From: Streptomyces marianii
Lineage (GTDB): Bacteria; Actinomycetota; Actinomycetes; Streptomycetales; Streptomycetaceae
DNA length: 64,000 nucleotides
Direction: 5' to 3'
Assembly: GCF_005795905.1 (NCBI RefSeq)
Contig: NZ_VAWE01000001.1
Location: 4,825,001-4,889,000 of the forward strand
Shown here: piece after piece, positions 1-8,364 of the stretch
How positions within the stretch are numbered: the stretch's first letter is position 1
Layout: every line of letters starts with the position of its first letter
The notes under the pieces: model-generated
Databases searched by the model: none
What the model was told of the DNA's origin: nothing
What the model saw: only the letters and a program-made list of their open reading frames with translations
Translations under genes and position numbers: made by a program

Positions 1-507
1 CGCCGCGGCGCGTACGAGCGCCGAAGCGTCCCCGGCGAGCCGCTCGTACCCCTCCGCGGTCAACTCCGCGCCCGTCTGCACGGCGTCCTCGGCGAGCAGC
101 GCCCGGCGCGCGGAGCCCGGCTCGGCCAGGATCAGCCGTGTCCACTGCGCGGCGGTCAACGGGTGGCGTCTTGCGGCGAGTTGCGACCGCACGTTCCGGT
201 CCGGGTGGTCGACGGCGGCGTCCACCACCCCCGGCGGCAGGTCCTTGCGCCACAGGAGATCGGTCGCCGTGTCGAGCAGTCGCACCAGCACGTCCCCGGG
301 CACCGCCCGGTTGAACCCCAGCCACTCGCGCCAGCCCGCACGGAGCAGTTCCGGAGGCCGCATCGGCCCCTCGAAGAGCGACATCCACGCGGCCTCACGC
401 TCCTCGGGCGTCTCCCGGGCCTCCGCCCGCGCGGCCTCCTCCCGCCGCTCCCGGGTCCGCTCGACTCCGACCAGCCGGAATTCTCCCCACCCCGTCATAC
501 CGGCCAT
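1..507 (-). CDS. Partial protein with HEAT/LRV-like helical repeats (C-terminus outside window)
   Basis: An open frame runs leftward from an ATG at 507 (or 498, MTGWGEFRL) and leaves the window, so the C-terminus is missing. The visible 169 residues have an acidic/basic helical start (ERTRERREEAARAEAR), then segments such as VDHPDRNVRSQLAARRHP that resemble the short helical units of leucine-rich-repeat-variant or HEAT-like Streptomyces proteins. No catalytic motif is seen. The gene follows the small gene at 519-929 on the same strand after about 11 bases, so the two are probably co-transcribed. The repeat assignment is an inference from pattern only; the function is unknown. Confidence 0.6.
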   Translation of the reverse strand, partial: MAGMTGWGEFRLVGVERTRERREEAARAEARETPEEREAAWMSLFEGPMRPPELLRAGWREWLGFNRAVPGDVLVRLLDTATDLLWRKDLPPGVVDAAVDHPDRNVRSQLAARRHPLTAAQWTRLILAEPGSARRALLAEDAVQTGAELTAEGYERLAGDASALVRAAA

Positions 508-518
508 GATCCCCCGGC

Positions 519-929
519 TCAGCCCTCCGGCGACAGGCACAGCTGCGCGGTGACCACCGCGAACAGCAGCTCCGGGTCCACGAACTCGCCGACGGCCGGC
601 GGCCCCGCGCGCCACGACAGCGGATAGGTGTTGCCGTCGGCGGCCGGGACGCCGACGTACTGGTCCCGGGCGCACGGGCCGAAGCAGGCGGCGCCGGGCG
701 GCCAGGGATGCTCCTTGCTGCTGCCGGGCGGGATGAGGAAGTACGTCCACCGCCCGCGCCACATCTCCCTTACGACGGGCCCGGGATGCCCGCCGGTGGC
801 CCGGACGAGGTGGTGCAGCACGGCCTCGCCGCGGACGCCGTGGACGCGTACGGCGTCGAAGTGGACTCCCGCGAGCCGTAGTCGCACACCGGACGCCGGG
901 ACCCAATCGGGCAGTTTCTCGCTGGTCAT
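519..929 (-). CDS. Conserved Streptomyces hypothetical protein, 136 aa
   Basis: It starts with MTSEKLPDWVPASGVRL and ends with QLCLSPEG. There is no signal peptide or membrane segment. The sequence has conserved-looking Trp/Pro/Gly positions (GRWTYFLIPPGS, HPWPPGAACFGPC, YPLSWRAGP) suggesting a compact globular fold. I recall similar small proteins next to Scr1/DUF5753 regulators in streptomycetes, and here it is divergent from one with only about 80 bases between them, which must hold both promoters. It is not assigned to a named family and no function is proposed. Confidence 0.65.
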   Translation of the reverse strand: MTSEKLPDWVPASGVRLRLAGVHFDAVRVHGVRGEAVLHHLVRATGGHPGPVVREMWRGRWTYFLIPPGSSKEHPWPPGAACFGPCARDQYVGVPAADGNTYPLSWRAGPPAVGEFVDPELLFAVVTAQLCLSPEG

Positions 930-1013
930 GCCCCCGAGGATCGCGCCGGTTGCGTAGCGTGACCAGAGGGACACGGTCCACATCGAGCGGATGTGGGAAG
1001 GGCGGTGGGAGCT

Positions 1014-1829
1014 GTGGGATCGGGCAGGGAGCCCTCGCCCGCGCGGAGGCACGTGGGCGAACTGGTCAAGCTGTTCCGCGGTCTGGCGGACATGACGCAG
1101 CGGGACCTGGCGGAGCGGCTGCTGATGTCGGAGTCGCTGCTGGGCGCGTACGAGCGGGCCGAGCGGATCCCGACGACGGCGTTCCTGGTGGAGTCGGACG
1201 CGGCGCTCGGGGCGAAGGGGGTGCTGGCGTCGTGTGTGGCGATGATGGAGGAGGAGAAGTACTCGCCGAAGTTCCTGAGCTGGGTCCGGACAGTGGTCGA
1301 CGCGGCGAGCTTCAGCGCGTACGAAACCATGGTGGTCCCCGGCCTGCTCCAAACTCCCGCGTACGCACGGGCGCTGTACGAAGTCCGAGTGCCGGCGTAC
1401 GAGGCGGAAGAGACCGACCGATACGTCGAGGCACGGCTGGAGTTGCAGGCCATGCTTGATCGCAAGCCGAGGCCGACGATCAGTTACGTGGTCGAGGAGT
1501 CGGCTTTCCTCCGGCCGATCGGCGGTGAGGCGGTCCTCAAGGAACAGCTGCGACACCTCATCGACTCGGTCCGTGCCAGAAACCACCTCACGGTCCAGGT
1601 GATGCCGACCCAGCGGTCCGTACACGCGGGCCTGCACGGTCCGTTGCAGCTCCTGAGCACTCTGGAGGGTCGGAATCTGGGGTTGGCCGAGGGACATGGC
1701 GGAGATACCTTGATCTCGAAGCCCGAAGAGGTGAACAGGCTCATCGATCTCTTCGGCGTACTGCGTGCCCAGGCCCTCACTCCCTGGGATTCCGTAGACC
1801 TGATCGAGAGAATGGCGGCGAAGCTATGA
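1014..1829 (+). CDS. Helix-turn-helix regulator with Scr1/DUF5753 domain
   Basis: The N-terminal XRE-type helix-turn-helix spans about residues 14-65 (LFRGLADMTQRDLAERLLMSE). It is followed by a DUF5753/Scr1 ligand-like domain with the typical VPGLLQTPAYARALYE and LTVQVMP blocks. Such proteins are the regulator half of WhiJ/AbaA-type modules that influence development and antibiotic production in Streptomyces. The stop overlaps the ATG of the DUF397 gene (ATGA), the standard coupling for this pair. Several in-frame GTGs (993, 1005, 1014) could be the start; 1014 gives the family-like N-terminus, but none has an ideal Shine-Dalgarno spacing, so the start is uncertain. Confidence 0.85.
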   Translation: MGSGREPSPARRHVGELVKLFRGLADMTQRDLAERLLMSESLLGAYERAERIPTTAFLVESDAALGAKGVLASCVAMMEEEKYSPKFLSWVRTVVDAASFSAYETMVVPGLLQTPAYARALYEVRVPAYEAEETDRYVEARLELQAMLDRKPRPTISYVVEESAFLRPIGGEAVLKEQLRHLIDSVRARNHLTVQVMPTQRSVHAGLHGPLQLLSTLEGRNLGLAEGHGGDTLISKPEEVNRLIDLFGVLRAQALTPWDSVDLIERMAAKL

Positions 1830-2080
1830 CCCCGGGCCTGGTCTGGTTCAAGAGCAGTTACAGCACCAACGAGGGCGGAAGCTGCCTCGAAGTCGCCTAC
1901 GACTGGCGCACCTCCAGCCACAGCGGCAACGAGGGCGGCGAGTGCGTCGAGGTCGCCGCCTGTCCCCACACCGTCCACGTCCGCGACTCCAAGGTGCCCG
2001 GCGGCCCGACGCTCGACGTCGCCCCGGGCGCCTGGGCCGCGTTCGTCGCCACGACCGCAGCCCCGCGCGCGGCACGGTAG
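1826..2080 (+). CDS. DUF397 small protein with internally duplicated motif
   Basis: This 84-residue DUF397 protein partners the preceding HTH/Scr1 regulator through an ATGA overlap. The core FKSSYSTNEGGSCLEVA is repeated about 21 residues later as RTSSHSGNEGGECVEVA, followed by the family's VHVRDSK motif and a Trp near the end (GAWAAFVA). DUF397 members normally have one SS-S-GG-CVEVA block, so this copy carries a tandem duplication of the first half; the DUF397 gene at 40603-40845 has the same architecture. Its biochemical role is unknown; a regulator or antitoxin-like partner is inferred from gene pairing. Confidence 0.88.
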   Translation: MTPGLVWFKSSYSTNEGGSCLEVAYDWRTSSHSGNEGGECVEVAACPHTVHVRDSKVPGGPTLDVAPGAWAAFVATTAAPRAAR

Positions 2081-2111
2081 TTCGGCAGAGCGCCCGGCTC
2101 CATCCACGTCG

Positions 2112-2132
2112 GCCCGCCCGGACCGGGCGGGC
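2112..2132 (+). terminator. Hairpin after HTH/DUF397 operon
   Basis: GCCCGCCC and GGGCGGGC form a perfect 8-bp stem with a 5-base loop about 32 bases after the DUF397 stop. There is no T-tract, as is usual in Streptomyces terminators. Confidence 0.5.
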
Positions 2133-2391
2133 TCGGGCATGTGCGCTCCGTCCGGCGTGCGGGCTTCGGGGCCGTGGACCTGCGTCCGGCCGTCCGACCA
2201 CGAGGCGGTCGTCGCCGACCTCCTGCTGCCCGAGTCCCCGGACCCGTGGCGCACGCCGCACATGTGACGCGGATCGCACCGGCCGGACCGATCACTTCGG
2301 CGCGCCCCGTCGGTCATACCCGCAACAGCAGCGCACACCAGCGGTGTTGACACCCGCGACCGACGCGCACGGACGACAGGAGACCGCCGCC
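2133..2391. other. Intergenic stretch with a possible C-terminal gene remnant
   Basis: About 260 bases lie before the DUF4287 gene. One plus-strand frame ending with TGA at 2267 reads RPSDHEAVVADLLLPES, which resembles the C-terminal end of an endonuclease/exonuclease/phosphatase-type protein, but no start or upstream domain is present. It may be a decayed gene end. The last 60 bases should hold the promoter of the DUF4287 gene, with a GACAGGAG ribosome binding site just before 2392. Confidence 0.25.
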
Positions 2392-2616
2392 ATGACCACG
2401 CAGAGCAGCAGCGCCGTGAAGGGCCCCGCAAGCTACTTCTCCTCGATCGAGAAGAAGTACGGCCGCCCGGTGGCGCAATGGCAGGAGCTCATCCGCTCGT
2501 CCCCGCTGACCAGGCACATGGAACTCGTCTCCTGGCTCAAGACGGAGCACGGCCTGGGCCATGGCCACGCCAACGCCCTCGTCGCGTACACCCTCGCCGC
2601 GAGCGGCGGGAAGTAG
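2392..2616 (+). CDS. DUF4287 domain-containing protein
   Basis: This 74-residue protein has the DUF4287 pattern: SYFSSIEKKYGRPVAQW near the start, then LVSWLKTEHGLGHGHANALVAY. These small proteins are common and mostly helical; the family function is not established. The ATG at 2392 is preceded by a GACAGGAG ribosome binding site at good spacing. It appears monocistronic, with a strong hairpin about 200 bases downstream. Confidence 0.85.
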   Translation: MTTQSSSAVKGPASYFSSIEKKYGRPVAQWQELIRSSPLTRHMELVSWLKTEHGLGHGHANALVAYTLAASGGK

Positions 2617-2816
2617 CCGCGGCCGTCGGTCGGTTCGGGCCGCCGTGCCCCGCGTCCGCTCCGCGGAGGCGGACTGGGACACTTCCACCTCGCTCCGCAC
2701 CGCCAGGGCCCGGCGTCCTGCGCACCGTACTGGCGGGGACCGACGCACAGGTCATGACCTCTACACGGTGCGCCCGCCGAGGGCGACGGCGAGCACTCCC
2801 GCGGACGCCTGACCTG

Positions 2817-2854
2817 CGACGTGGGGCCCCGCGCCCGGCGGGAGCCCCACGTCG
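2817..2854. terminator. Terminator hairpin between convergent genes
   Basis: CGACGTGGGGC and GCCCCACGTCG form an 11-bp perfect stem around a 16-base GC-rich loop. It sits 25 bases beyond the stop of the minus-strand peptidase gene and can serve both strands. Confidence 0.65.
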
Positions 2855-2879
2855 TTCGACCGGGTGGTGTCGCCGTGCG

Positions 2880-4487
2880 TCAGAAGCGGTCGCGCGTCCC
2901 GGACAGCCCCGGGACTCCCGGAGGTGTCGGCAGCGGAAGCTGCAGCCGGTCCTTGCGCTGGCCGGCCGGGGTCCGGCAGGTCAGGTCCTTCGCCGGGAGC
3001 CTGCCCGTCGTCAGATAGGCGGTCGCCGTCTTGTCCGCGCAGGACTTGGAGCCGTAGATGCCGTGGCCCACCCCGCCGAGGACCGTGACCATGCGGGAGC
3101 CCTTCATGGCCCGGTGCAGGCCCTGACCGCTGGTCAGCGGTGTCTGGGAGTCCCACTCGTTCTGCAGGACGAGCGCGCCGACCTTGTTGTCGATCCTGGT
3201 CGCCTGCTCGGGGCCGTTCTTCCAGAACGCGCACGGCTTGATGTTGGACGCGAAGTCCCCGTACAGCGGGTACCTGGCCTTGTCGCGGATCGCGTCACGG
3301 CGGTACTGCTCGGGGTCGCGCGGCCAGGCGCGGGTGTCGGCGCACACCACGGCCCAGAAGCTCGCGTCCGCGTTGTCCGAGGGCACGGCGCGGGCGAACG
3401 ACGGCGGGACGGGGCTCGGCGAGGAGCTGCGCTCGCGGGACGGCGCCGGCTTCCCGCCCGTGGCGGCCTTCTTCAGGTCGGCGACCGTCTGCGCGGCGCC
3501 GGCCACGTCGAAGAACATCGCCCGTCCGGAGCGGATGTCGTCGCCGGTGACGGGCGTCCCGTCCATGTCGACGGGCTTGCGGTCGGCCCCGGCGACGAGG
3601 TCCCAGAAGGTCTTGCGGACCTTCGCCGGGGTGTTCCCGAGCTTGTACGTTGCGTGCCGTTTCGCGGTCCACTCGCTCCAGTGCGTGAAAGCGGGCTCGG
3701 TGCCCTCCGCCCACACCTGGATCATGCCCCGCCAGACCCGCTGCGGGTCGACGGCGCTGTCCAGCACGAACCGGTCGGCCCGCTTGGGGAACATCTGCGT
3801 GTAGACGGCGCCGAGGTAGGTGCCGTAGGAGTAACCCAGGTAGGAGATCTTCTTCTCACCCAGCACGGCGCGGACGACGTCCATGTCGCGTGCGGTGTTG
3901 CGGGTGGTGAACCGGAGCAGCGCGTCACCGCCCTTGGCCCGGCACTTCTCGGCCACCGTACGCGCCCACTTCACGTCCTTGGCGAACGTGGCCGCCTTGT
4001 ACGGGCGCTCCCAGTCGCGTTCGTCCTCCTTCAGCCCACAGCTCACGGGGGAGCTCTGGCCGACGCCCCGCGGGTCGAACCCGATGAGGTCGTACTTCCT
4101 CTTCACGGACGCGGGCAGTTCGCTCGACAGGAACAGCGGCATGCTCAGGCCCTCGCCGCCGGGGCCGCCGGGGTTGAGCAGCAGCACCCCGCGCCGCTCC
4201 TTGGCGCTGGTGGCCTTCATCCGCGACACCGCGACGTCGATCTTCTTGCCGCCGGGGCGGCTGTAGTCGAGCGGCACCTTGACCGTCGCGCACTGGAAGC
4301 CCGCAGGGCTCTGCGCGTCACAGCGCCTCCAGCGCGGCTTCTGCTGCGTGTACTGCTTCAAGGGGTCCGCCGCGGCACGGGCCTTGGGCGCCGGGGCGGC
4401 CGCCGAGGCGACGGCGGGCGTGAGCGCGGGGACGAGGGTCGCGACGGCGCTGACGGCCAGAACGGGGGCTATTCGTCTGCTTCGCAC
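2880..4487 (-). CDS. Secreted S33-family alpha/beta hydrolase (tripeptidyl aminopeptidase-like)
   Basis: The protein has a signal peptide (MRSRR, hydrophobic core, A-x-A cleavage near PAVASA) followed by an S33/TAP-type alpha/beta hydrolase. Visible motifs are the oxyanion block NPGGPGGEG, the nucleophile elbow GYSYGTYLG, the acid in NEWDSQTPL and the catalytic His in GGVGHGIYG. Streptomyces relatives (Tap/SlpD type) cleave N-terminal peptides from secreted or cell-wall proteins. I chose the GTG at 4487 because AAGGA lies about ten bases upstream and it gives a standard signal peptide; an ATG at 4526 and a GTG at 4553 are longer alternatives. The exact substrate is unknown. Confidence 0.88.
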   Translation of the reverse strand: MRSRRIAPVLAVSAVATLVPALTPAVASAAAPAPKARAAADPLKQYTQQKPRWRRCDAQSPAGFQCATVKVPLDYSRPGGKKIDVAVSRMKATSAKERRGVLLLNPGGPGGEGLSMPLFLSSELPASVKRKYDLIGFDPRGVGQSSPVSCGLKEDERDWERPYKAATFAKDVKWARTVAEKCRAKGGDALLRFTTRNTARDMDVVRAVLGEKKISYLGYSYGTYLGAVYTQMFPKRADRFVLDSAVDPQRVWRGMIQVWAEGTEPAFTHWSEWTAKRHATYKLGNTPAKVRKTFWDLVAGADRKPVDMDGTPVTGDDIRSGRAMFFDVAGAAQTVADLKKAATGGKPAPSRERSSSPSPVPPSFARAVPSDNADASFWAVVCADTRAWPRDPEQYRRDAIRDKARYPLYGDFASNIKPCAFWKNGPEQATRIDNKVGALVLQNEWDSQTPLTSGQGLHRAMKGSRMVTVLGGVGHGIYGSKSCADKTATAYLTTGRLPAKDLTCRTPAGQRKDRLQLPLPTPPGVPGLSGTRDRF

Positions 4488-4746
4488 AATGATGCGGTCC
4501 TTGTGAAGGGGGTGGTCGATCGTCATCCACCCTTTCGCAGAACGAAGTTGCACGAATCACTCGCCGGGCCCGAGGTCGGTCCGACCGCAGGAGGAGGGCG
4601 CGCCACGACGAATGGTCCCCCTGGCTGAGAACGGAAGCGGCCGATTTGCCGTCGGGGGTCCGCACGCGTCGTCTCGCGTTTCCTTCAGGACTCGGACGAC
4701 GGCCCACGTGCAAGGCCGAGACCGGCGCGGCGCGCTCAGCCCCCGT

Positions 4747-5715
4747 TCACGGCTCGATCTCCCGGTAGGCGCTGAGGGCACCGCGTTCCACCTTTGCGAG
4801 CAGCCCCTGCCGTGTCTGCTCGTCCATCTTCCGCTGCTGCGCCCACAGGCGGGTCATCTCGACGCCCTGAGCGCGCAGGCTCTCGTAGCGCTCCTCCTCA
4901 GCGGTACTCCGAAAGCCCCGGAGCCATGCCGCCGCAACGCCGTCCGCCGCCGAGCCACTGTCGTCCGCGAGCCCGTCGAGGACGGCCGTGCGCCATGCCT
5001 GTGCCTGGCTCGTGTCCAGGTCACGGGTGACGGCTTCGGCGATGCCGTCGAGGGTGGCGAGCGCGCGCGCACTCTCGGTGGGCGGCACGCTCAGGCCGAA
5101 GCCCTCGGCGTCGGCGGGGACGGCGGCGAGGCGCTGCCCTGTGGTCCGGGTCTCCGTGAGCCGCAGCAGAGCGTAGGAGTGGGGGTCCTGCGCGACCGCG
5201 TGCAGAACGTCCCTGAGGGTGTCGGTGAGGACCGTCAGATGGTACGTGCCGTCGTCGGACTTCCAGGGTGGTGTCGCGGGGGCGGCCTTGGTCACGAAGT
5301 CCTGGATGCCGATGCCGCCGAGCATCGCGTGCAGATCCGGGGCGTAGTCGGCCAGGGCGGTGGCGAGGGGGCGGCGCAGCGCTGGATCGAGGGCGAGTTC
5401 GCCGGTGCCCTGGGCTCCGAGGGCCGTCATGACGTCCTTGAGCGCTTGGGCCTGAGCGAGGCTGTGCCGCCCCTGGGCGTCCCCGGTGGATGCCTTCACG
5501 ATGGCCTCGCCGAGCGCCTGGCAGCTCATGTCGGGACCGATGTCCTGCCCGACCGAGCTTCGCACGCGGTCGTTCGCGGGCAGGCCGTTGCACGGCGGCG
5601 TGGTGTCCCGGCCGAGCAGCAGCCATGCCCCGATCCCGCCCAGCAACGCCAGGCACACTCCGAGCACGATCACTGCCGTGGCCGTTATCGGTCGTCGGGC
5701 CGTCTTGTCAGCCAT
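4747..5715 (-). CDS. Single-pass membrane-anchored hypothetical protein
   Basis: This 322-residue protein begins MADKTARRPITATAVIVLG, with one N-terminal membrane segment (about residues 10-35, ending LLGRD), so the rest is probably extracytoplasmic. The body is alanine-rich and helical with two Cys near the start of the outer domain (PPCNGL and DMSCQAL) that may pair. There is no recognised catalytic motif. Its start lies 13 bases after the stop of the PNPOx-like gene on the same strand, suggesting co-transcription, but no functional link is evident. Not recognised beyond Streptomyces hypothetical. Confidence 0.7.
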   Translation of the reverse strand: MADKTARRPITATAVIVLGVCLALLGGIGAWLLLGRDTTPPCNGLPANDRVRSSVGQDIGPDMSCQALGEAIVKASTGDAQGRHSLAQAQALKDVMTALGAQGTGELALDPALRRPLATALADYAPDLHAMLGGIGIQDFVTKAAPATPPWKSDDGTYHLTVLTDTLRDVLHAVAQDPHSYALLRLTETRTTGQRLAAVPADAEGFGLSVPPTESARALATLDGIAEAVTRDLDTSQAQAWRTAVLDGLADDSGSAADGVAAAWLRGFRSTAEEERYESLRAQGVEMTRLWAQQRKMDEQTRQGLLAKVERGALSAYREIEP

Positions 5716-5728
5716 GGTCCCGCCCCCT

Positions 5729-6418
5729 CTACGGCCAGAGCATCTCCCGGACCCACCCGTCCGCGTCGTCCTCTCGCCGGTAGCGCAGCCGGACGTGCCG
5801 GCGTCGTGCGTCCCCCTGGAAGAACTCGACCTCGGACGGGACGAGCACGTACACCGTCCAGGTCTCCGCCGTCGCCTCCGGATCGGTCTCGGCGCGCTCC
5901 CACGCGGCCGCGTTCGCCCGCCGCAACTCCTCCTGCGAGCCGAGGACCTCGCTCTGCCGGCCGACGAGCGCCGCCGCCAGCGCCCCGGTCGACCGGGCGT
6001 GCAGATCGGCGTACGCCTCCTCCGGGGTGCCCGACACGACCCGGCCGCGGACGCGTACCTGCCGGCCGTGCACGGGCCAGTAGAAGCCGAGCGCGGCCTC
6101 CGGGCGGGCCGCGAGCTGACGGCCCTTCGCGCTCGCCGCATGGGTGGCGAAGTGCCAGCCGTGGGCGTCCGCGCCGTGCAGCATCAGCGTCCGCAGGTCG
6201 GGCCGGGAGCCCTCGTCCACGGTGGCGAGGGTCATGGTGTGCGGTTCGGGCTGGCCGGCGGCCGCGGCCTCCACGAACCAGCGGTGGAACAGCGGCAGCG
6301 GCTCCGCCGGGGCCCCGTCCGGGTCGAAGGACGGCAGGTCCGTGTCCCAGACCTTCAGCGATCTGAGCAGCTCACGGAACTCTCGGGCGGCGCCGTCGCC
6401 GCCGGGATCGTGCGTCAT
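5729..6418 (-). CDS. Pyridoxamine 5'-phosphate oxidase (PdxH)-like flavoprotein
   Basis: The 229 residues have the PNPOx split-barrel layout: FHRWFVEAAAAGQPEPHTMTLATV, the FMN-binding strand RPDLRTLMLHGAD, then FYWPVHGRQVRVRGRV, and the C-terminal dimerisation tail HVRLRYRREDDADGWVREMLWP. PdxH oxidises PNP/PMP to PLP using FMN. The segment after the barrel (STGALAAALVGRQS) differs from the RPRGSQIGAWAS block of housekeeping PdxH, so it may be a paralogue with another substrate, of the PhzG or F420-binding kind. For this reason no gene symbol is given. Confidence 0.78.
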   Translation of the reverse strand: MTHDPGGDGAAREFRELLRSLKVWDTDLPSFDPDGAPAEPLPLFHRWFVEAAAAGQPEPHTMTLATVDEGSRPDLRTLMLHGADAHGWHFATHAASAKGRQLAARPEAALGFYWPVHGRQVRVRGRVVSGTPEEAYADLHARSTGALAAALVGRQSEVLGSQEELRRANAAAWERAETDPEATAETWTVYVLVPSEVEFFQGDARRRHVRLRYRREDDADGWVREMLWP

Positions 6419-6428
6419 GCCCCGATCA

Positions 6429-6857
6429 TCACACCCGGCCCAGGTCGGACGACAGCCACCGCTGCGGCCGCATCCGCAGCACGACCGTCTCGCCGTGCTC
6501 CTTCAGCGCGAACTCGACGTACCCGTCGACCTTGTCCGGCGGAAGATAGCGGGTGGCGAGCTCCCGCAGCGCCGCCTCGGTGCCGGGTTCCGCCGACGTG
6601 ACGGGCCCCTCGACGTGGACGTAGCGGACCGTTGGCCGCAGCCGGTCGACCATCAGTGAGAACCGCCCCGCCGCGCGGATCAGCCGGTGTTTGCGAGAAT
6701 CGAGCCCCGTCAGGATCCAGACGTCCCCGCCGGGTTCGTACTGGTACCAGATCGGCACGCTCAGCGGCGCCCGGCCCTCCTCACCGGAGGCGATCGCGAT
6801 CGCCGCGACATGGGGCTCTGCCAGGAACTCCTCACGCTCTTCGCGACTGAGGGCCAC
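6429..6857 (-). CDS. PPOX-class (F420-type) split-barrel flavoprotein
   Basis: A 142-residue single-domain split barrel begins VALSREEREEFLAEPHVAAIAI and contains APLSVPIWYQYEPGGDVWI and SLMVDRLRPTVRYVHVEGPV, features of actinobacterial F420/FMN-dependent PPOX proteins. The GTG at 6857 has a GAGGAG ribosome binding site and replaces a much longer upstream frame. The gene is separated by only 10 bases from the PdxH-like gene downstream, so two related flavoproteins sit in one transcription unit. The substrate is unknown; the neighbouring F420 enzymes make F420 a plausible cofactor. Confidence 0.8.
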   Translation of the reverse strand: MALSREEREEFLAEPHVAAIAIASGEEGRAPLSVPIWYQYEPGGDVWILTGLDSRKHRLIRAAGRFSLMVDRLRPTVRYVHVEGPVTSAEPGTEAALRELATRYLPPDKVDGYVEFALKEHGETVVLRMRPQRWLSSDLGRV

Positions 6858-7026
6858 CGGAATCTCCTCACGGGTTCGTGAACGGTCTGGGGGAAGGCGT
6901 CGCCTCCCGTCCTCGCCCCACTGTGCCGCAACCGCCGCCCGCGCCCCGCCCCGGACGCGCGGGAACCGGCCGGGCGACAGGGGCCCGTTCGTGACCCCGG
7001 ACCGGGCCCGTACCCGCCCGTGCCGT

Positions 7027-8202
7027 TCAGCGGCCCAGTACCACTGTCCCCGACGAGCAGAACCAGCCGCCCGTACCCGAGGCCACGGCCAGTTCCGGGA
7101 CACTGCCGTCGGCCCGCCGCACCTGGTGCCCGCCCGCCTCCCCGCGCAGTTGGCGCACCGCTTCGACCAGCAGGAACAGGCCGCGCATGCCCGGATGGCA
7201 GGCGGAGAGGCCACCGCCGTCGGTGTTCACGGGCAGCTCCCCGTCCAGCCGCAGCCGGCCCTTCTCCACGAACGCCCCGCCCTCTCCCTTCGCGCAGAAA
7301 CCCAGGTCCTCCAGCGTCACCAGCGTCATGTAGGTGAAGGCGTCGTAGACCTCGGCGATGTCGACGTCCCCCGGCCGCACGCCCGCCCGCTCGAACGCCA
7401 GCCGCCCGCTCACCGCGGCCGGGGAGACCGTGAAGTCGTCCCACTCCGACATCGTCGTGTGGGACACGTGCTCCCCGCTGCCGAGGACCCACACCGGCGC
7501 CTTGGCGGTGTCCGGGACGTACTCCTCCGCCGCGAGCAGCACCGCACAGCCGCCGTCGCTGCGGATGCAGCAGTGCAGTCTGGTGAACGGGTCGGCGATG
7601 ACCGGCCCGGACAGCACGTCGTCCACGGTGATCGGGTCGCGGAACATCGCGTCCGGGTTGCGGGAGGCGTTCGCCCGCGCCTGGACGGCGACTTCGGCCA
7701 GCTGCTCCGCCGTCGTCCCGTACTCGTGCATGTGGCGCCGGGCGGCCATGGCGTACTTGGCGATCAGCGTGTGTCCGTACGGCACCTCGAACTGGAGCGG
7801 CCCGCGGGCCCCGAAGGAGAGGTTGGAGGTCCGCCGGGCCGCGCGGATGTCGGCGCGGGCCGTCGAACCGTAGACGAGGAGCACGGCGTTCGCGTGGCCC
7901 GCGGCGATGGCGTCCGCGGCGTGTGCGGCCATGACCTCCCAGGTGGCGCCGCCGACGGAGGTGGAGTCCACCCAGCGCGGCCTGAGTCCCAGGTACTCGG
8001 CGACCTCGGCCGGGGCGAGGGTGCCCAGCCCGGCCGAGGCCAGGCCGTCGACGACGTCGCGGCCGAGCCCCGAGTCGGCGAGGGCGCGCCGTGCGGCCTG
8101 GGCGTGCAGAGCGTACGGGGTGGGGCCGTCGACGCGGCCGCAGTCCGAGAGGGATATGCCGACGACGGCGACCTTGCGGGGGCGGCGCTGGCTCCATGGC
8201 AT
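7027..8202 (-). CDS. Thiolase-superfamily (SCP-2/Ltp-like) protein without the nucleophilic Cys
   Basis: This 391-residue protein has the thiolase fold blocks of the lipid-transfer-protein branch: KVAVVGISLSD, DVVDGLASAGLGTLAP, RRHMHEYGTT and the C-terminal GGGLSACHPGMRG. At the place of the classical active-site Cys the sequence reads SVGGATWEVMAAHAADAI, with no Cys, which in the Ltp branch goes with retro-aldol cleavage rather than thiolysis. It diverges from the acyl-CoA dehydrogenase gene. The palindromic operator ends 4 bases from its ATG and no Shine-Dalgarno is visible, so the transcript may be leaderless. Role inferred: CoA-thioester side-chain degradation. Confidence 0.85.
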   Translation of the reverse strand: MPWSQRRPRKVAVVGISLSDCGRVDGPTPYALHAQAARRALADSGLGRDVVDGLASAGLGTLAPAEVAEYLGLRPRWVDSTSVGGATWEVMAAHAADAIAAGHANAVLLVYGSTARADIRAARRTSNLSFGARGPLQFEVPYGHTLIAKYAMAARRHMHEYGTTAEQLAEVAVQARANASRNPDAMFRDPITVDDVLSGPVIADPFTRLHCCIRSDGGCAVLLAAEEYVPDTAKAPVWVLGSGEHVSHTTMSEWDDFTVSPAAVSGRLAFERAGVRPGDVDIAEVYDAFTYMTLVTLEDLGFCAKGEGGAFVEKGRLRLDGELPVNTDGGGLSACHPGMRGLFLLVEAVRQLRGEAGGHQVRRADGSVPELAVASGTGGWFCSSGTVVLGR

Positions 8203-8206
8203 GAAT

Positions 8207-8221
8207 CTGACGGTACATCAG
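8207..8221. promoter_or_regulatory. Regulon operator copy 1 (imperfect)
   Basis: CTGACGGTACATCAG has one changed base in the second half site, but the outer bases extend the symmetry to ATCTGA...TCAGAT. It lies immediately upstream of the thiolase-like start at 8202. See the finding on the shared palindrome. Confidence 0.65.
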
Positions 8222-8331
8222 ATATACGGGTGGCGGTACGGCCCGTCGCGCGAGGCCACCGCCCGCCCTGCTCCGGGCTTCTGCCGCCGCCACCCGCCCT
8301 GCTCTGGGCTTCTGTCGCCACCACCCCTAAC

Positions 8332-8346
8332 ATGACGGCCCGTCAG
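8332..8346. promoter_or_regulatory. Regulon operator copy 2
   Basis: ATGACGGCCCGTCAG contains a perfect TGACG-N3-CGTCA palindrome 18 bases before the acyl-CoA dehydrogenase start. Confidence 0.75.
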
Positions 8347-8364
8347 AAATCGAGGGGAGACCCG

